DNA of 64,000 nt from Halocaridina rubra (GCA_037179515.1 JAXCGZ010022676.1:149195-213194), one strand, 5' to 3'. Counted from the stretch's first letter, positions 11,167 through 23,215 are shown. The notes: a model not told the origin generated them from the letters alone. Program-made: numbers and translations.

Positions 11167-11317
11167 CTCCTCGAAACCAAAGCCTCTCCCCAAGATGCCA
11201 ACAATCAAGTCGTCGAAGTAGCCCATTCCGTTGTCGCCCAAGCCCTCGTCTCCAGAACCCACCATCAACCTCAACAAACCACCACTCCTACTTCCTCCAC
11301 CTCCTTAAATCATCAAG

Positions 11318-14300
11318 ATGTCTAATCTCGGGATCCTACACTGGAACGCCCAGGGTCTCAGACACAAGGTACAACATCTTGAAGGCATTGCCAAGGCTGA
11401 CAACATAGATGTCATCATGGTTCAAGAAACCCTGTGCACAGCGCAAAACACTCCATAAATCTCAGGATACAAAGGATTATACCAGCACTGGTCTCCAGGA
11501 GAGAACAGAGGCAGCGCCACTTTCATCAGGAAAAACCTGCTAGCCAAGGAAATAACCCGACCGGTTTACTGCGGTGAAGATGTTCACGTCCTCGCTGTTA
11601 GCATCAAACTTCAGGGCAGCTGCATAGATCTGTACAGCATTTACAGACAACACGATTGTGGCTTAGACCTGACTACCCTCTTTGGGCTAGCCAGTCATTG
11701 TGACTTGGTAATAGGAGGCGACTTCAATGCGCACCATCCAAGATTCAGGTATGAGCGCCCCTGTGCTGCAGGCAGACACATCATGAGCCTGCTGGATGAC
11801 CAAGAAGACATCTCCCTTCTCAACAATCATGAGCCAACTCATGACAGAGGTGGAATACTGGACCTCACCTTTGTCTCCAACTCCCTAAAGCAAGACGCCA
11901 CATGGAGAGTTCATCCCCTGGTCACAAGCGACCACTATGGGATCCATCTCACGCTGCCAATTCCTGAAATCTTCCAAATCCCTGCTCCTCCCCCTCGATG
12001 GAATTTCAAGAAGGCTGACTGGGGCTGATTCCGGGAGACCTCAGCAATTGGTTTTCAGCCTACACACCATCCGAAGACATCGACCAAGCAGAGGCCGAGC
12101 TAGTCAATGCCCTGCAAGCTGCAGCAAACTCCTCCATCCCCCTCTGCAAACCACAACACCCCACTCATCGGGACAGATGGTACTACTGTGACAGAGTTAA
12201 AGAACTCAATCACCGGCTCAACGTCATCTGGAAAATGCACAGGAAACGTCGCACTGAAGACTCCTACCGCACTCTCCAGGCAGTCAAAGAACATGAAGAG
12301 ACATGCAACATTAAGAGGAAAAAATGGGGAGAGTGGTGTTCCACCCTAGATGCTCATACCTCTGTGGGCCAGATGTGGAGGAGCATTAACTCCTTTGCTA
12401 AAGGTAAACCTCCTAAAATCATCCCCCACAGGGATCCTAGCAGAGCAGCAGAAGAACTCTCCATCAAATTCACGGATAGAGCAAGCCCCAACCAGCTCCC
12501 CATCACCACCAGAACAACTCTTCAGGACCTCACCACGGCAAGATGGGAAGAAATAGAAGAGGCCATCAACACTGATGACGAAACAGATGCCCCATTCTCT
12601 CTGACTAAGCTACTAAGAGTAAGCAAAAGCTCTAAGAACACAGCCCCAGGTGCTGATAGAATCATATACACAATGATTCAAAATATGGGGCCCCAAGAGA
12701 AGCTTGCTCTGCTCTCTCTGATCAATTCGACATACACACGAAGAATCAGACCAGCCTCATGGAACAGAGTAGACATTCAGCCCACCCCAAAACCACAGGA
12801 CCCTGACAACCCTCACCCCATCTCCCTCCTAAGCTGCCTGAGCAAGATGGCAGAAAAGATGGTACTTAACAGAGTCTGCTGGAAATGCCCACCCTTTCCA
12901 GAAAACATGTTTGCCTACCAGCCTGGCTTAGGCACCTCAGAAAGCATAGCCTCCATGATATCATTTATCAATAACTGCCGTGGATACATCGTTTTTCTAG
13001 ACCTAGAGAAGGCCTTTGAACTAGCCAATGTGCCTGCAATACTCTCAGCTCTCATTTCAAAGCAAATCAAAGGTAACCTTCTCTCATGGATCAAGCAGAG
13101 TCTACAAAACCGCAGTGCATGAGTCAAAGTAGATGGGCACTACTCCACCTACAAAAACCACGAAAATGGGACCCCCCAAGGTGGAATCTTTAGACCCTTG
13201 CTCTTTAATTCTCTCATGGAAAAACTCATGGACATCGCACTACCACATGGAGCCAAACTCTTCAACTATGCAGATGACTTTGCCCTTGTCACAATAGGCA
13301 ACAGAAGCTCTAACAAGACACAGCATGGCCTCACCAAGATTCACCAAGCCTCCATCTCCCTCGGAGTTAAAATCAATGCCCGCAAAACCAAGGCCCTTCC
13401 CATCCACCAGTGGAGACCAGACACTATTCTGGTCATAGGTAATGAGCCTGTGGACTGGGTTACCAAGCACCAATACCTTGGTGTAATCATCAATGGCAGA
13501 CTAACCTTTTGACCAGAAATTCAACAATTGCGCGACAAGTGCAGCCAGCGACAAGCGGTCCTTCATCGGATGTCAGGCCTCTACGATGGTGCATCATTTG
13601 ATATCCTCAGAAGCTTCTATGTGCAAGCCATATGCAGCCTCATAGACTATGCTTGTCCCACACTCTGGCTACTAAAAGACCAACAGTGGGACAAATAGAA
13701 GTAATTCAAAACATTGCCATGCGTACCATGCTAGGAGCCCCCATATGGACCAAGAGAGAAAACATCCAGATGGAATCGGGACTCATACCACTCAAACTCA
13801 GAGCTCAGCAAAGACTGACCCTCTTTGTGGCCAAAACCACCACTACCCAACATAAATGCCTCACTGGCACAAATCTCCATCTAGCCCTCAATCGCCACCC
13901 CAACCACCATCCTAGAACATGGGCAGCCAAGGTCTGCGCTAGCCTGCAAGCACTGCCAGTTAGGGAGAGCATCCTAGCCAAGACACAGGACACTCCGCTT
14001 CCTAAATACCGATGCCCACCCCCATGGAATGACCAACCACTCGACATAAAGATCGAGCTCTCTAACAACCCCAAAAGCTTGGTAAACCCGCTTGTCCTTA
14101 AAAACATATACAAGGACAAAATTCAGAGGTGGAGCAGGCCAAACTCTTAAGTCTACTACACTGACGGTTCAGTAAATCAAGAAACTAGAGCCTCAGCTGC
14201 CGCCTTCACCACTGGAAACCATGTCTTATCCTGGAGACTGTCAAACTCCTGCTCATCGCTCCAGACTGAGCTTGTTGCCATAGCCAACACCCTCGACTTC

Positions 14301-15011
14301 TTCATCCAGCAAGGAGCTGACCATGCCCTAATTCTCTTTGACTCTAAATGCGCCTCACAGGTCATCAAGAAGCCAATCCTCAGAGACAATGTACGTATTA
14401 TCACCACCATCCTCAGCCACTACCACAGGACAACCAGCCTTGGAAAAGCCATCACTCTTGCCTGGATTCCCAGCCACGTCGGCATCAAGGGAAATGAGGA
14501 AGCCGATCAAGCCGCCAAACAAGCCACTCTTAGAGCAGAAATCCAAATATCTCTGCCTCCTGAGATTCAACAGATAAAAAACAAAGCCACCAAGTCACTC
14601 CTTAATGCCTTAATAACTAAACACAACCTGTGCACAGACATTGGCTCCCCCTCCACCTGGTGGTACAAAGCCACCACTGATCTTAAGCGAATCACCCTGC
14701 CTAAGAACCTTCGACGAAGCACGGTGGTCAATGTGTACCGTCTGAGACTCGGGTACAAGTGCACCTGGCGAATAGTGGATGATATCATCAGGGAATGTAC
14801 CTTTTGCCAGGTAGCCTCACCACATCCACTGCTCCACTACATCCTCGAATGTGATTCCTTTTCAGAAATTCAACGGAATACTGGTGCCCCCGCAACATCC
14901 AGCGAAGATCCAAATGCCCTTCATGTTGTTAGCTCCATAATCAGACTAGCAATGAACAACTACATGAACAGTCTACTAAATATCATCAGTCAATACTCTC
15001 CACCAAGATAA
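11318..15011 (+). pseudogene. LINE ORF2: APE endonuclease, RT and RNase H, broken
   Basis: The ATG at 11,318 opens with LGILHWNAQGLRHK. The APE endonuclease follows: VQETL, GGDFNAHHP, and TSDHYGI near 11,930. RT lies in 12,235-13,512: palm motif A FLDLEKAF, GTPQGG, and YADD at about 13,268. RNase H lies at 14,154-14,540, with YTDGS, TELVAIA, FDSKCA and HVGIKGNEEAD covering all four acidic positions. The end has a Cys/His-type tail (CTFCQVASPHPLLHYILEC). Breaks: TAA 11,456; TGA 12,026 with a frameshift just after; TGA 13,120 (likely CGA to TGA); TGA 13,510; a frameshift near 13,670; TAA 14,148. Between the breaks the protein is well preserved, so decay is fairly recent. Would nick and reverse-transcribe in the nucleus if repaired; clade call rests on RNase H. 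Confidence 0.85.
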
Positions 15012-15134
15012 CCATGTAATAACTCTCTCTCACCACCAAAACAGGAATTCATTAAAATTATTTGATGTAAACTAATAATCCTCAACTGAACACTTATGTT
15101 TTCCATTATCTTAACAGTTTTGCACAACCTCACC

Positions 15135-15330
15135 TACAGGCCAAAATAGGAAAGTCCGATCGCCCTCAAGAGTGAATACCACCAACAATAACCAGATTTC
15201 ACCACACCTCCGCACCAAATAGGAAAGCCCATTCGCCCTCAAGAGCGAATACCACCTCCAATCAACAAAATCTTTCCCCACCTGCGGGCCACAAGGGAAG
15301 GTCGGCTCACCCTCAAGGGAGAACATCAAA
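15135..15330 (+). repeat. Three 75-bp repeats in the LINE 3' UTR
   Basis: Three units near 15,140, 15,215 and 15,288 share AGGAAAGYCC, CGCCCTCAAGAG and GAATACCACC. 3' UTR repeats can be the RT recognition structure of a LINE; this role is inferred. Confidence 0.65.
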
Positions 15331-15341
15331 GAAAAAAAAAT

Positions 15342-18027
15342 GTAAGATTGAGGCCTGGAACATTTCCACTTAGCAGGCCAGGCTTCTGCAAAAATGGTCC
15401 AGATCTTGGCTTCTGCCTATCAGGTTAGGCCTCTGAGGAAATGATACTGGCGTCAGTCTCTACGTATCAGCCCAGGCCACCACGGAAATAATCCAGGCCT
15501 CTGTCTCTGAATATCAGATAAGGCCTATACAGTAAAGGTCCAGGCCTTGCCCTCCTTGTATCACATCAGGCCTTTGCAGAAATGCTCCAGAGTTGTCTGA
15601 TATGTGTTGGCAAGGTCTGAACCATTTCCACGGAGACTGGCGTGAAAAGCAGAGACAAAGTCCTGGACCATTTCCGCAGAGGCCTAACCTATTAAACAGG
15701 GACTGAGGCCTGGACTAATTCTGCAGAGGCCTGGCCTGATATGCGGAGGCTGACGCATGGATTATTTCCATGGGGGTCCAGACCTTGGTTTATGTGCATC
15801 ACACCAGGTCTCTGCAAAAATTATGCAGGGCTAGCCTGATATGCAGATGCCAGTCATGATACGCGGGGGTTAAGGCCAGGGTCATACTTGATTATGCCTG
15901 GCCTGATATGGGGAAACTTAGGCCTGGACCATTTCTGTGGAGACATGGCATGATACATGGAGGCTGAGGCCTAGACACCCTGTGGAAGCCTGACCTGATA
16001 TGCAAAAATCAATACCTTTACCATTTCTGCAGAACCATTACTTGATGCACGTAGACTGATGCCTGGATTATTTTTGCAGATGCTTTGCCTTATACATGGA
16101 CATCAAAGCATGTAATATTTCCACAGAGGCCTGGCCAGATATGTAGAGAGCAAGGAATGGACCATTTTCATTTATGCTTGGCCTAAATGGGGGAAACCAA
16201 TGCCTGAACCATTTTTGCTGAGGCCTGGCCTCATGTGGAGACTGAGTCTTGGCCCATTTCCGAAAGGCCTGGCATGATGCACATTGGTATACGTCTGGAT
16301 CATATCTGTGACATCATAGCCTGATGTGTGGAGGACGGTCTCCATGTATCAGGTAAGGTTTCCATGGAAATAGTTCAGGCCTCAGTACCAGGCCAGACTA
16401 CCGAAGAAATGGTTCAGACCTTGGTCTCTCTGTATCAACCTGGGCCTCTGTGGGAATGGTCCTGACCTCAGCCTCCTCATATTAGGCTATGTCTCCATGG
16501 AAATAGTCCAGGGCTTGACCTCAGCATATTAGGCCAGATTTTCATGGAAATAGGCAATGCTTCGGCCTTCAAGTATCAGACCAGGCCTTCATGGGCATTG
16601 TCCAGGCCCTGGTGTTGCATGTCAAGCCAGGGCCTTTGCAGAAAAGGTCCAGTCTCAGCTCATGAGGCCCTTACGGAAATTTACCAGACCCCAGCCCCCT
16701 TGAAACAGGCCAGGCCACTGCAGTATGGCTTTTGTATCTGTACATCAGGCCAGGTTTCCTTGGAAATGGTCCAGACCACAGTCTCTGCATATAAGACCAG
16801 GCCTTCACAGAAATAGTTTAGCCCTAAGCCTCTGTGATGCAGGTCAGACCTCCGCATAAATAGTCCAAGCCTCAGCCTCTGTGTATCAAGCCCCTCCATG
16901 AATATGGTACAGGCCTCAGCCACTGCATAGCAGGCCAGACCTCATCAGAAGTGGTCCAGGCCTTGGTTTCAGTGCATCTGGCAAGGCCTCTTTAGAAATG
17001 GTCCAGGCATTGGTCTCCACGTACCTGGCCAGGCCTCCACAGAAATGGCCAATGCTTCAGCCTCCGTGTATCAGGCCAGGCTTCCGTGGAAATGGTCCTG
17101 GCATTGTCCTTCGCCAATCTATCAAGGTTTCAGCAAAAATGATCCAGGACTTAGTCTTTACCTATCACGCTAAGTTCTGTGGGAATACTTCAGGCCACAA
17201 TCTTTGTGTTTCAGGTCAGGTCTCAGCAGAAATGGTCTAGGCCTTTGTCTCTATATATCACAATAGGCCTCTGCAGGATATGTCAATTCTTGGGCTGATA
17301 TAAGGAAGTATGGCCAAGACCTGAAATATGTCTGTGGATGCCTGCCCTGAGATGTGGAGCAGATAAAATGAGATAAAAGCCTAAAGCATTTTTGCAGAAA
17401 ACTAGACTGATATGCAGAAGTCCAGGTCTTTTCCATTTCCATAAAGTCATGAGTTGATATGTGAAGACTAAGGCCTGGACCATTTCTGCTGAGGCCTTGT
17501 CAGATACACGGAGTCTGAGGCTTGGACCATTTAAGCGGAGGCATAACCTGATACACAGAGACTTATGCCTGGACCATTTCTTTGGAAACCTGGCTTGATA
17601 GGCAGAGACTGAGACCTGAATAATTTAAGCAGAGTCCATACTGATATGCAGAGAAAGAGGCCTGGACCATTTCCACGGAGGCATGGTGTGATAAGGGGAG
17701 ACCTTGGCTGAACTATTTCCGCTGAGACTTGGCATGATACATGGAGACAAAGGCCTGGATCATTTCTGCAGTGGTCTGGCTTGCTCTTGGGATACCAAGA
17801 CCTGAATCGTTTCCATGAAGGCCTGTTCTGACTTTCAGTTAGAAGCCTGAACCACTTTGATGAATCAGGCCTGATTTCTGCAAAAATGGTCCAGGTCTTG
17901 GCCTTGCTTATCATGCCAGGCCTTCAAGAAAAAGATAAAGGATTCATATCTCCAAGTATCAAGACATGCCTCTGTGGAAATAATCCAAGCCTTGATCATT
18001 GTCTGGCACATGGAGGCTTAGGTCTGT
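15342..18027. repeat. 47-bp satellite array 2, polarity switching
   Basis: Same 47-bp family as 5,341-7,060. Unit spacing is clear at about 15,708-15,755 (GAGGCCTGGACTAATT to GACGCATGGATT, 47 bp). Polarity alternates in blocks: reversed to about 15,590, forward to about 16,330, reversed to about 17,280, forward to about 17,880, reversed to the end. It abuts the LINE tail at 15,341 and unit D copy 2 at 18,028. Confidence 0.85.
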
Positions 18028-19978
18028 GTGACAGAGTGTTTCGCTCAATGTCAACAGAGGCTGTTAGATGCCTTAACAAATAAATTAGTAACATAACTGT
18101 TATTTTCTAACTAAAAAAAAATAAAATTTAACATAACTGTTATTTTCTAACTAAAAAAATAATTCCCACCTCTTGACTTTCGCAGATTATGATTATTTGC
18201 AATTTGTATTTTAGCTTATAGCTAATTCTATATAGCTTATTTACTCTTCTTGTACGTGTAGAAGTATAGCCCCAATATAAAGGCTGCTCCTATTTTTCTG
18301 TCTGCAACGAGCCAAGAAAATTAAGAAACAAATAACCAGTAACCTAACTTTTCATTATTATTCTCGTTTTATTTCATTTGCTTCCACTTGTTGCACCTAA
18401 AAATACTGTCTCTCCCTTGCATCTCTGCTATAATTGCCTGCCAGGGACCACCACTAAAATAGTCCTTAAAATGAAATCAGAGCCAATTACTGCTCTAGGA
18501 ATGTCTCCTACAGATGACGTCACGAGGCACAAGGAGACGCTCTCTTTTGGCGCCGAGACTGCCCAGAGGCAACATCTCGCCTGGGTAGTCTAAGTTTATT
18601 TAAAATCTTTTTACGTGGCATCTTCACAGGAATTCATCTAGCACAACAAGGAATTCATCTAGCACAACAAGGTGAGGGATAGTGTATGGTAAAGCTCGTG
18701 GGTCAAGCAAATTGGTTTATTTTCGAGAATTAGTTACATTCGTTACTGGATAAATCTTATGGATTTCTATTCTCAGATTCCATTCCCAGTCACACGAAAT
18801 TTTGTAGATTACCACACTGGAATCTCACATGCCAAAGTTAATTCCTTAACCTGTAAATTACAGCTGATATATATTGCTGAGAAGTTTCTTTTCACTGAAT
18901 GTGATAAACGAAAATCTCATCCTCTGAAGACTAGTTATGAGCCCGTAAAAATCTATCTCTCTTCCTAATAAATTCTAATTTCATTTCACCCCTTTCTATC
19001 ATCGTAAATAAAGTGTTTTACTTCAAAAACTCGTCAATAAAGCTATTTGCCAAAAAACAAAATTGCAAATATTCAAAAGGTAATTTTTCCCAGTTGGCTA
19101 TGCAAATATTTCTTGTTAACCACAATTTAATGAATGCATACCGTATTTATCTTGCTAATTCTTCATATGTTGGGGATAAAGTGTTTTGAGTTATAAGTTG
19201 CAAATACCTCAAAAGGTGGTTTTGCACCCTTTTTTTTCATTGCAAAGTTCTTGATAACTAAAAGTGAATGAATACTGTATTTATCTCGTAGATTCTTCCT
19301 TTATCCTAAATAGAGTGTTTTACCATATTAATTTCATATCAGGAATAAGCACTGCAACTTTTGTGGTTGCCCACAATTTAAGGAATACATACAGTACTGT
19401 ATTTCTCTTGCTTATTCTTCATTTATTGTGAATATATTATTTTCTTTAAAACCAGTAAAGAATTAATGTTTTGTATGCTATTATGGTAGCATAAATATTT
19501 CTGGTTAGCTGTGAATAACCTATATATATTCATCCAGTAGAATGACATTGGAAACTCATTATATGTGTGCTCATGCTTTCAGTTTCCCATTATAAACAGT
19601 GTGTCATTTCTGTTTCTGAAATTGCAGTGTCCTGTATTCTACTCTGCCTGTGTGACAGAGGTAATCATCGAGTTGAGGCCAAAGTCTTGGCATACGTCCG
19701 TGGTGCCGGGAAACGAACTCATACTCACCTCCTCCGGGATTCGAGGCAGCATTTCATAAAATTTAATTTGAGAAATTTAATTCAATTCTTTTAATGTCAT
19801 TGCATTTCCAAAATTAAAAGAAAGTTGAATTCTGAGTTTCATTTAACCGACTAATGGTAATAAAAATGGGGTGTTCAAGTACAAATATCTGTCCTGTCTG
19901 TTTGTGAGCTCTTAACCGAGCTCGGTACTTTGAGTCCCCTTAGTAAAACAGAATCTTAACAACACTCTAGCATCATTT
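18028..19978 (+). repeat. Unit D, copy 2
   Basis: Second copy of the segment at 1,933-4,165, slightly shorter. It contains a perfect CRE-like TGACGTCA near 18,517, which reads TGATGTCA in copy 1. It has a short local duplication of AGGAATTCATCTAGCACAAC (18,629-18,665) followed by GTGAGG, and TCTGAAATTGCAG before the terminal block at 19,628. In both copies the terminal block keeps one frame open (CDRGNHRVEAKVLAYV here), with many conservative replacements. Confidence 0.7.
18090..18165. repeat. 41-bp direct duplication
   Basis: AACATAACTGTTATTTTCTA followed by an A run occurs twice, 41 bp apart, near the left end of unit D copy 2. Confidence 0.8.
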
Positions 19979-19984
19979 AAACCC

Positions 19985-20236
19985 CCCCCCCACAGTCTGA
20001 ACCATATTTGCTGAGGCCTGGTATGATAAGCAGAAACCAAGGCCTGAACCATTTCCATGACGTCCTGGAGCAGTTCTGCAGAGGATCGGCCTGATGCAGA
20101 TACTCACAGATACTCCGTGGAAATGGTTCGCATATCAGGCCATGTCTCTGCAGAAATGGTCCAGGTCTCAGCTTCCGCATAAATGGTGTAGACCTCTGCA
20201 TCAGCGTATCACACCAAGTTTTCATGGAAATTGTAT
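19985..20236. repeat. 47-bp satellite array 3 (short)
   Basis: About five diverged units (CTGAGGCCTGGTATGATAAG, CAGGCCATGTCTCTGCAG) with a polarity change near 20,100. It follows a C10 run just after unit D copy 2, so that copy is flanked by satellite on both sides. Confidence 0.75.
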
Positions 20237-20607
20237 GAACCATTCAGAGTATTCTCTACCATAAATACTGACAAAAACTGTTCAAATCCTCACTTAATTT
20301 GGGCATGTCTAGGTATTTCTTTCATCTACCCTTTACAGCATCGTGATTTGTCCTTTGTTCTTTAATTTCCCTCTGACAAAGCTGTGATAAGGTGTGGGAT
20401 TTTCCTCGCAATACCTCTCTAATGCACCCACTTTTGTCTCTCTTTATGATACAGGTACTCTTTCTTGCTCTCTTTTTTTATTTTCTCTAATATTTATAGT
20501 TTTTCTTCTGTACTTTTTCCATAATTTGTGTCTTCTCTCGTGTGCACTCCTACATTATGCTACATATAAATTTCTTTATCATTAGGTAGAGTTTTATATT
20601 TGAAACA
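20237..20607. other. AT-rich stretch, nothing recognised
   Basis: No repeat family or coding pattern recognised; pyrimidine-rich around 20,450-20,540. Confidence 0.4.
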
Positions 20608-20791
20608 CTGACATGTTCCTTGGCCATGATTAACGTTACCATTAGCATTTTTCCTCACAAACAATATTACTTTCGTTTGAACTGTTTATGAGCAACCTAC
20701 TGACATGTTCCTTGGCCATGATTAACGTTACCATTAGCGTTTTTCCCCACAAACAATATTACTTTCGTTTGAACAGTAGTAGTGGTAGTAG
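20608..20791 (+). repeat. 92-bp direct tandem duplication
   Basis: CTGACATGTTCCTTGGCCAT starts at 20,608 and again at 20,700, with nearly identical following sequence up to TTCGTTTGAAC. Few differences, so the duplication is recent. Confidence 0.9.
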
Positions 20792-20813
20792 TAGTAGTAG
20801 TAGTAGTAGTAGA
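20776..20813. repeat. (TAG)n microsatellite
   Basis: A run of TAG/GTA triplets, with one GTGG interruption, directly after the 92-bp duplication. Confidence 0.9.
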
Positions 20814-21002
20814 AGTTGGGTGGGATATGCCTTTGTAACGGCTCATTATGAGCAACCTATGAACTGACCAAGTTTCGTAACAAGGAGAAGAAGAAGAAGA
20901 TTGGTGTTCCTCGATAAGTAAATATTTAGTATATTCTGTTAGCATGAAAAGTAAGTTGGAGAACATCAAGAATGATTGACAAGTGCCGTATTAACGAGAT
21001 GT

Positions 21003-21155
21003 GTGCAGATGGGTAGAGCACTTGACTCAGGAAGTGACAAACCAATAGTCGAGCCCACCACCTGACGTTAGAGAGAGCATCCATCCTTAACTCCTCGGCT
21101 CCAACCTATATTTCCAAGCTCCCATGGCCGTGATTGACATATAAAACTACTAACG
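21003..21155 (+). repeat. SINE S1 copy
   Basis: GGGTAGAGCACTTGACTCAG, GAAGTGACAAACCAATAGTC, GAGCCCACC, then the CATCCATCCTTAACTCC block. Head well preserved; tail lost. Confidence 0.75.
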
Positions 21156-21237
21156 GTGACAGTTTTTAAGAATGAAATTTTATTTTAAGGTACGTTATAT
21201 AAGTATCCGTCAGACCTCATGAATAAGGTGAACTCAG

Positions 21238-21372
21238 ACCTAGTTGGAACTATAAAGGGATTAAGGTTAGATACCCTTCCTATCTCCCAGTGGCCTGGAT
21301 CAAGCGTGTCATTCTGATCTTATTACTCCTGAAGATGCCTACTCAACCATATAACCACTGAGATACCGTGAC
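21238..21372 (-). repeat. SINE S1 copy (minus, degenerate)
   Basis: Read on the minus strand it has an ACCAC/GGTTATATGG head near 21,350-21,372, then the AGGAAGGGTATCTAACC-like block and CCAAC. Weak but in S1 order. Confidence 0.5.
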
Positions 21373-21465
21373 ATCTTATGAGATTTTGAATAAAAATATT
21401 TAAAAAACTACACATGAGCAATACTAAAGTAAGCCACCTTTTTATGTTACAATTAAAGGTAGTTA

Positions 21466-21668
21466 AAGTTTGCTGGGTTTTAACCCTCCTATCAGAAGCG
21501 TCGCCACTGTTCTGGCGGACGCCAGCCGGTGCAAACCCCAACCCCCCACGGGGATGCCCAGTCACAGAAGTAATCTCCCTAGTAAACAGCTTAACCACTC
21601 ATGCCTGGACGAGGCTCGATCTGTCTACCTCGCGAATGCAAGGCCAGCGTGTTACCACTGTACTATTT
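21466..21668 (-). repeat. SINE S2 copy 2
   Basis: The longest S2 copy. On the minus strand: AGTACAGTGGTAACACGC (A box), CGCGAGGTAGACAGATCGAG (B-box region), CCTCGTCCAGGCATGAG, then GCTGTTTACTAGG and GGGGTTGGGGTTTGCACCGG, ending AACCCAGCAAACTTT. Confidence 0.7.
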
Positions 21669-21671
21669 GAA

Positions 21672-21805
21672 AGGGGGAAGGCCACAGACGTATTGGAGTT
21701 GAGGTATTTAGGCTGGATTCCCTTCTTAGTACCCTGCAGTGGGAGGGAACCCACGTTAGTCACTTTGTTACTATTGTACTCTTATTACTGAACTACCATG
21801 ACCCC
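21672..21805 (-). repeat. SINE S1 copy (minus)
   Basis: Directly abuts the S2 copy. Contains CACAGACGTATTGGAGTTGAG, GGCTGGATTCCCTTC, ACCCTGCAGTGGGAG and GAACTACCATGACC, the S1 blocks in reverse order. Confidence 0.65.
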
Positions 21806-22067
21806 CTGAGCTTGTACTAGAGTGCCAATCTGAAAATCTTAAGTTTTGTTACTGGTTGTTTACATATGGATCAGGTACTGACCTGAGATTTGGAGTATCC
21901 ACTTCCCAACAGGTTGAAGGGCAAACCAGGATAGAAGTCTGGGATAATGAAGTACACGTATATTCAATTTTTTGTTTTGGTATATGATTAGTTTCACATC
22001 TCACTTAGCAAATAATATCATGAAATGTAATATATTAATATGATATTAGATTAACTTTGTATGGGTG

Positions 22068-22228
22068 GCCACAGTGGCTGTTGTAGAGTTTGTTAGTCGT
22101 GAAGTAATTAACAAGAATTTGATCCCTTTGTGGGTATTAGGAAGGGCAGCCAAACTTACTCCACCATCTCCAATATGTCATTGTCCACTCCCTATTCAAA
22201 TGGGGACTAATTGTGACACATGAATCAT
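22068..22228 (+). repeat. SINE S1 copy
   Basis: GTGGCTGTTGTAGAGTTTGT, GAAGTAATTAACAAGAATTT, TGGGTATTAGGAAGGGCAGC, CATCTCCAATATGTC and TTCAAATGGGGACTAATTGT in S1 order. Confidence 0.7.
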
Positions 22229-22499
22229 TACATATTAGGATATAAGTTTGGATTGGTAAGGTCACCCTCAGTTAAGAAATTAACAAATAATTCAAATTAT
22301 AGTTTTTTTAAGCTATTTTGCCTACTTTATATTTTAATATCTTTCCTTGGGAATATAGAAGTAAATGTTTACCCCAAAAAGTTGTTTAACCTCTTTTTCT
22401 ATACCATTGCTCAGTGAGCAGTAAACTGGGTAAATGAATTCAGGCCAGTTAATTCCATACTTGAACTGATGTTCAAGTTTGAAAAATAATTAGATCGAT

Positions 22500-22705
22500 A
22501 TTAAGTGGTGGGTGTAAATTACATGTGACCTTTGGGCCTCATGACAGAAATTTGCCCACTTACCCAGTGAATGGCCCAAGCAGGGTGGCAGGGGGATTTG
22601 TGATAGTCTTTTATCCCTCAGGAGATGAGAGGAGTGATAAAGGTAGATTTGCTTCTGGTGAAAGTGTGTGCTTTGACTCAACCACTCCCCTTACAATTGG
22701 AATCA
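22500..22705 (+). repeat. Dispersed repeat S3, copy 1
   Basis: Matches 62,755-62,965: CCCAGTGAATGGCCCAAGCA, GGGTGGCAGGGGGATT, CTTTTATCCCTCAGGAG, GCTTCTGGTGAAAGTGTGTG and CCACTCCCCTTACA. No RNA polymerase III boxes are obvious; class unknown. Confidence 0.6.
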
Positions 22706-22857
22706 CAGGGTATGTAATTTGATTGAACTAAGAAGTCCAAGACTACTATCATGCTAACTAAATGCTATTGTAAACAAGCAAAGTCTGTCCGTTTCTTATA
22801 CTTTTGTATTATTGTAACATACGTTTGTAACATTGTTAAATTGTAAGGACTACTTTA

Positions 22858-23215
22858 TGTGTCACAATTTATCCCCAAGTGAATGGGGCAGACATAGATA
22901 TGTTGGCACTGAGGAATAAAGTCTGGATAGCCTTGCTAATCTCCTGCAGTAGGCTTGAACCTGCATTAGTAATAATAATAGTAATAATATAATAGACCTT
23001 CATTTCCATTATGCAATGGGTATTTGTCAGCCGGGGCAAGCCCCAACCCCTCACTGTGGTGACCAGCCACAGCAGTAACCTGCCAGTAAACAGCTTAAGC
23101 TCTCGGTCTTGGACAGGAACTGATCTCGCGACCTCGTGAATGCAAAGCTGGCGTTTACCACTGTACTAGCCAACTCATGAGCTCTACCACTTAGCTATCA
23201 CAACCCCCATAGTAC
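22858..23215 (-). repeat. SINE S1 copy (minus) split by a nested S2
   Basis: The S1 tail and body (TGTGTCACAATTTATCCCC, GTTGGCACTGAGG, GGCTTGAACC) run to about 22,975. The S1 head (ATGAGCTCTACCACTTAGCT) resumes at about 23,175. The gap is filled by the S2 copy at 22,985-23,172. Confidence 0.7.
22985..23172 (-). repeat. SINE S2 copy 3, nested in S1
   Basis: S2 body with A-box-like TAGTACAGTGG at the right end (minus strand) and a (ATT)n-type tail at the left (AATAATAATAGTAATAAT). Its position inside an S1 copy makes S2 the later insertion here. Confidence 0.7.

Larger units (their letters stand above)
9000..15341 (+). mobile_element. I-clade-like non-LTR retrotransposon, nearly full length
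   Basis: A coherent LINE: a 5' leader (9,000-9,825) with internal repeats, ORF1 with three zinc knuckles (9,826-11,166), ORF2 with APE endonuclease, RT and RNase H (11,318-15,011), a 3' UTR with a triplicated motif, and a short A-rich tail (15,331-15,341). RNase H in ORF2 is typical of the I group of LINEs. The tail abuts the 47-bp satellite, so it probably inserted beside or into it. The 5' boundary is uncertain. Confidence 0.8.

Noticed and set aside
10327..11277. Minus-strand frames opposite ORF1 (Gly/Val-rich)
   Set aside because: Shadows of the Pro/Thr-rich ORF1 tail; no coding signature of their own.
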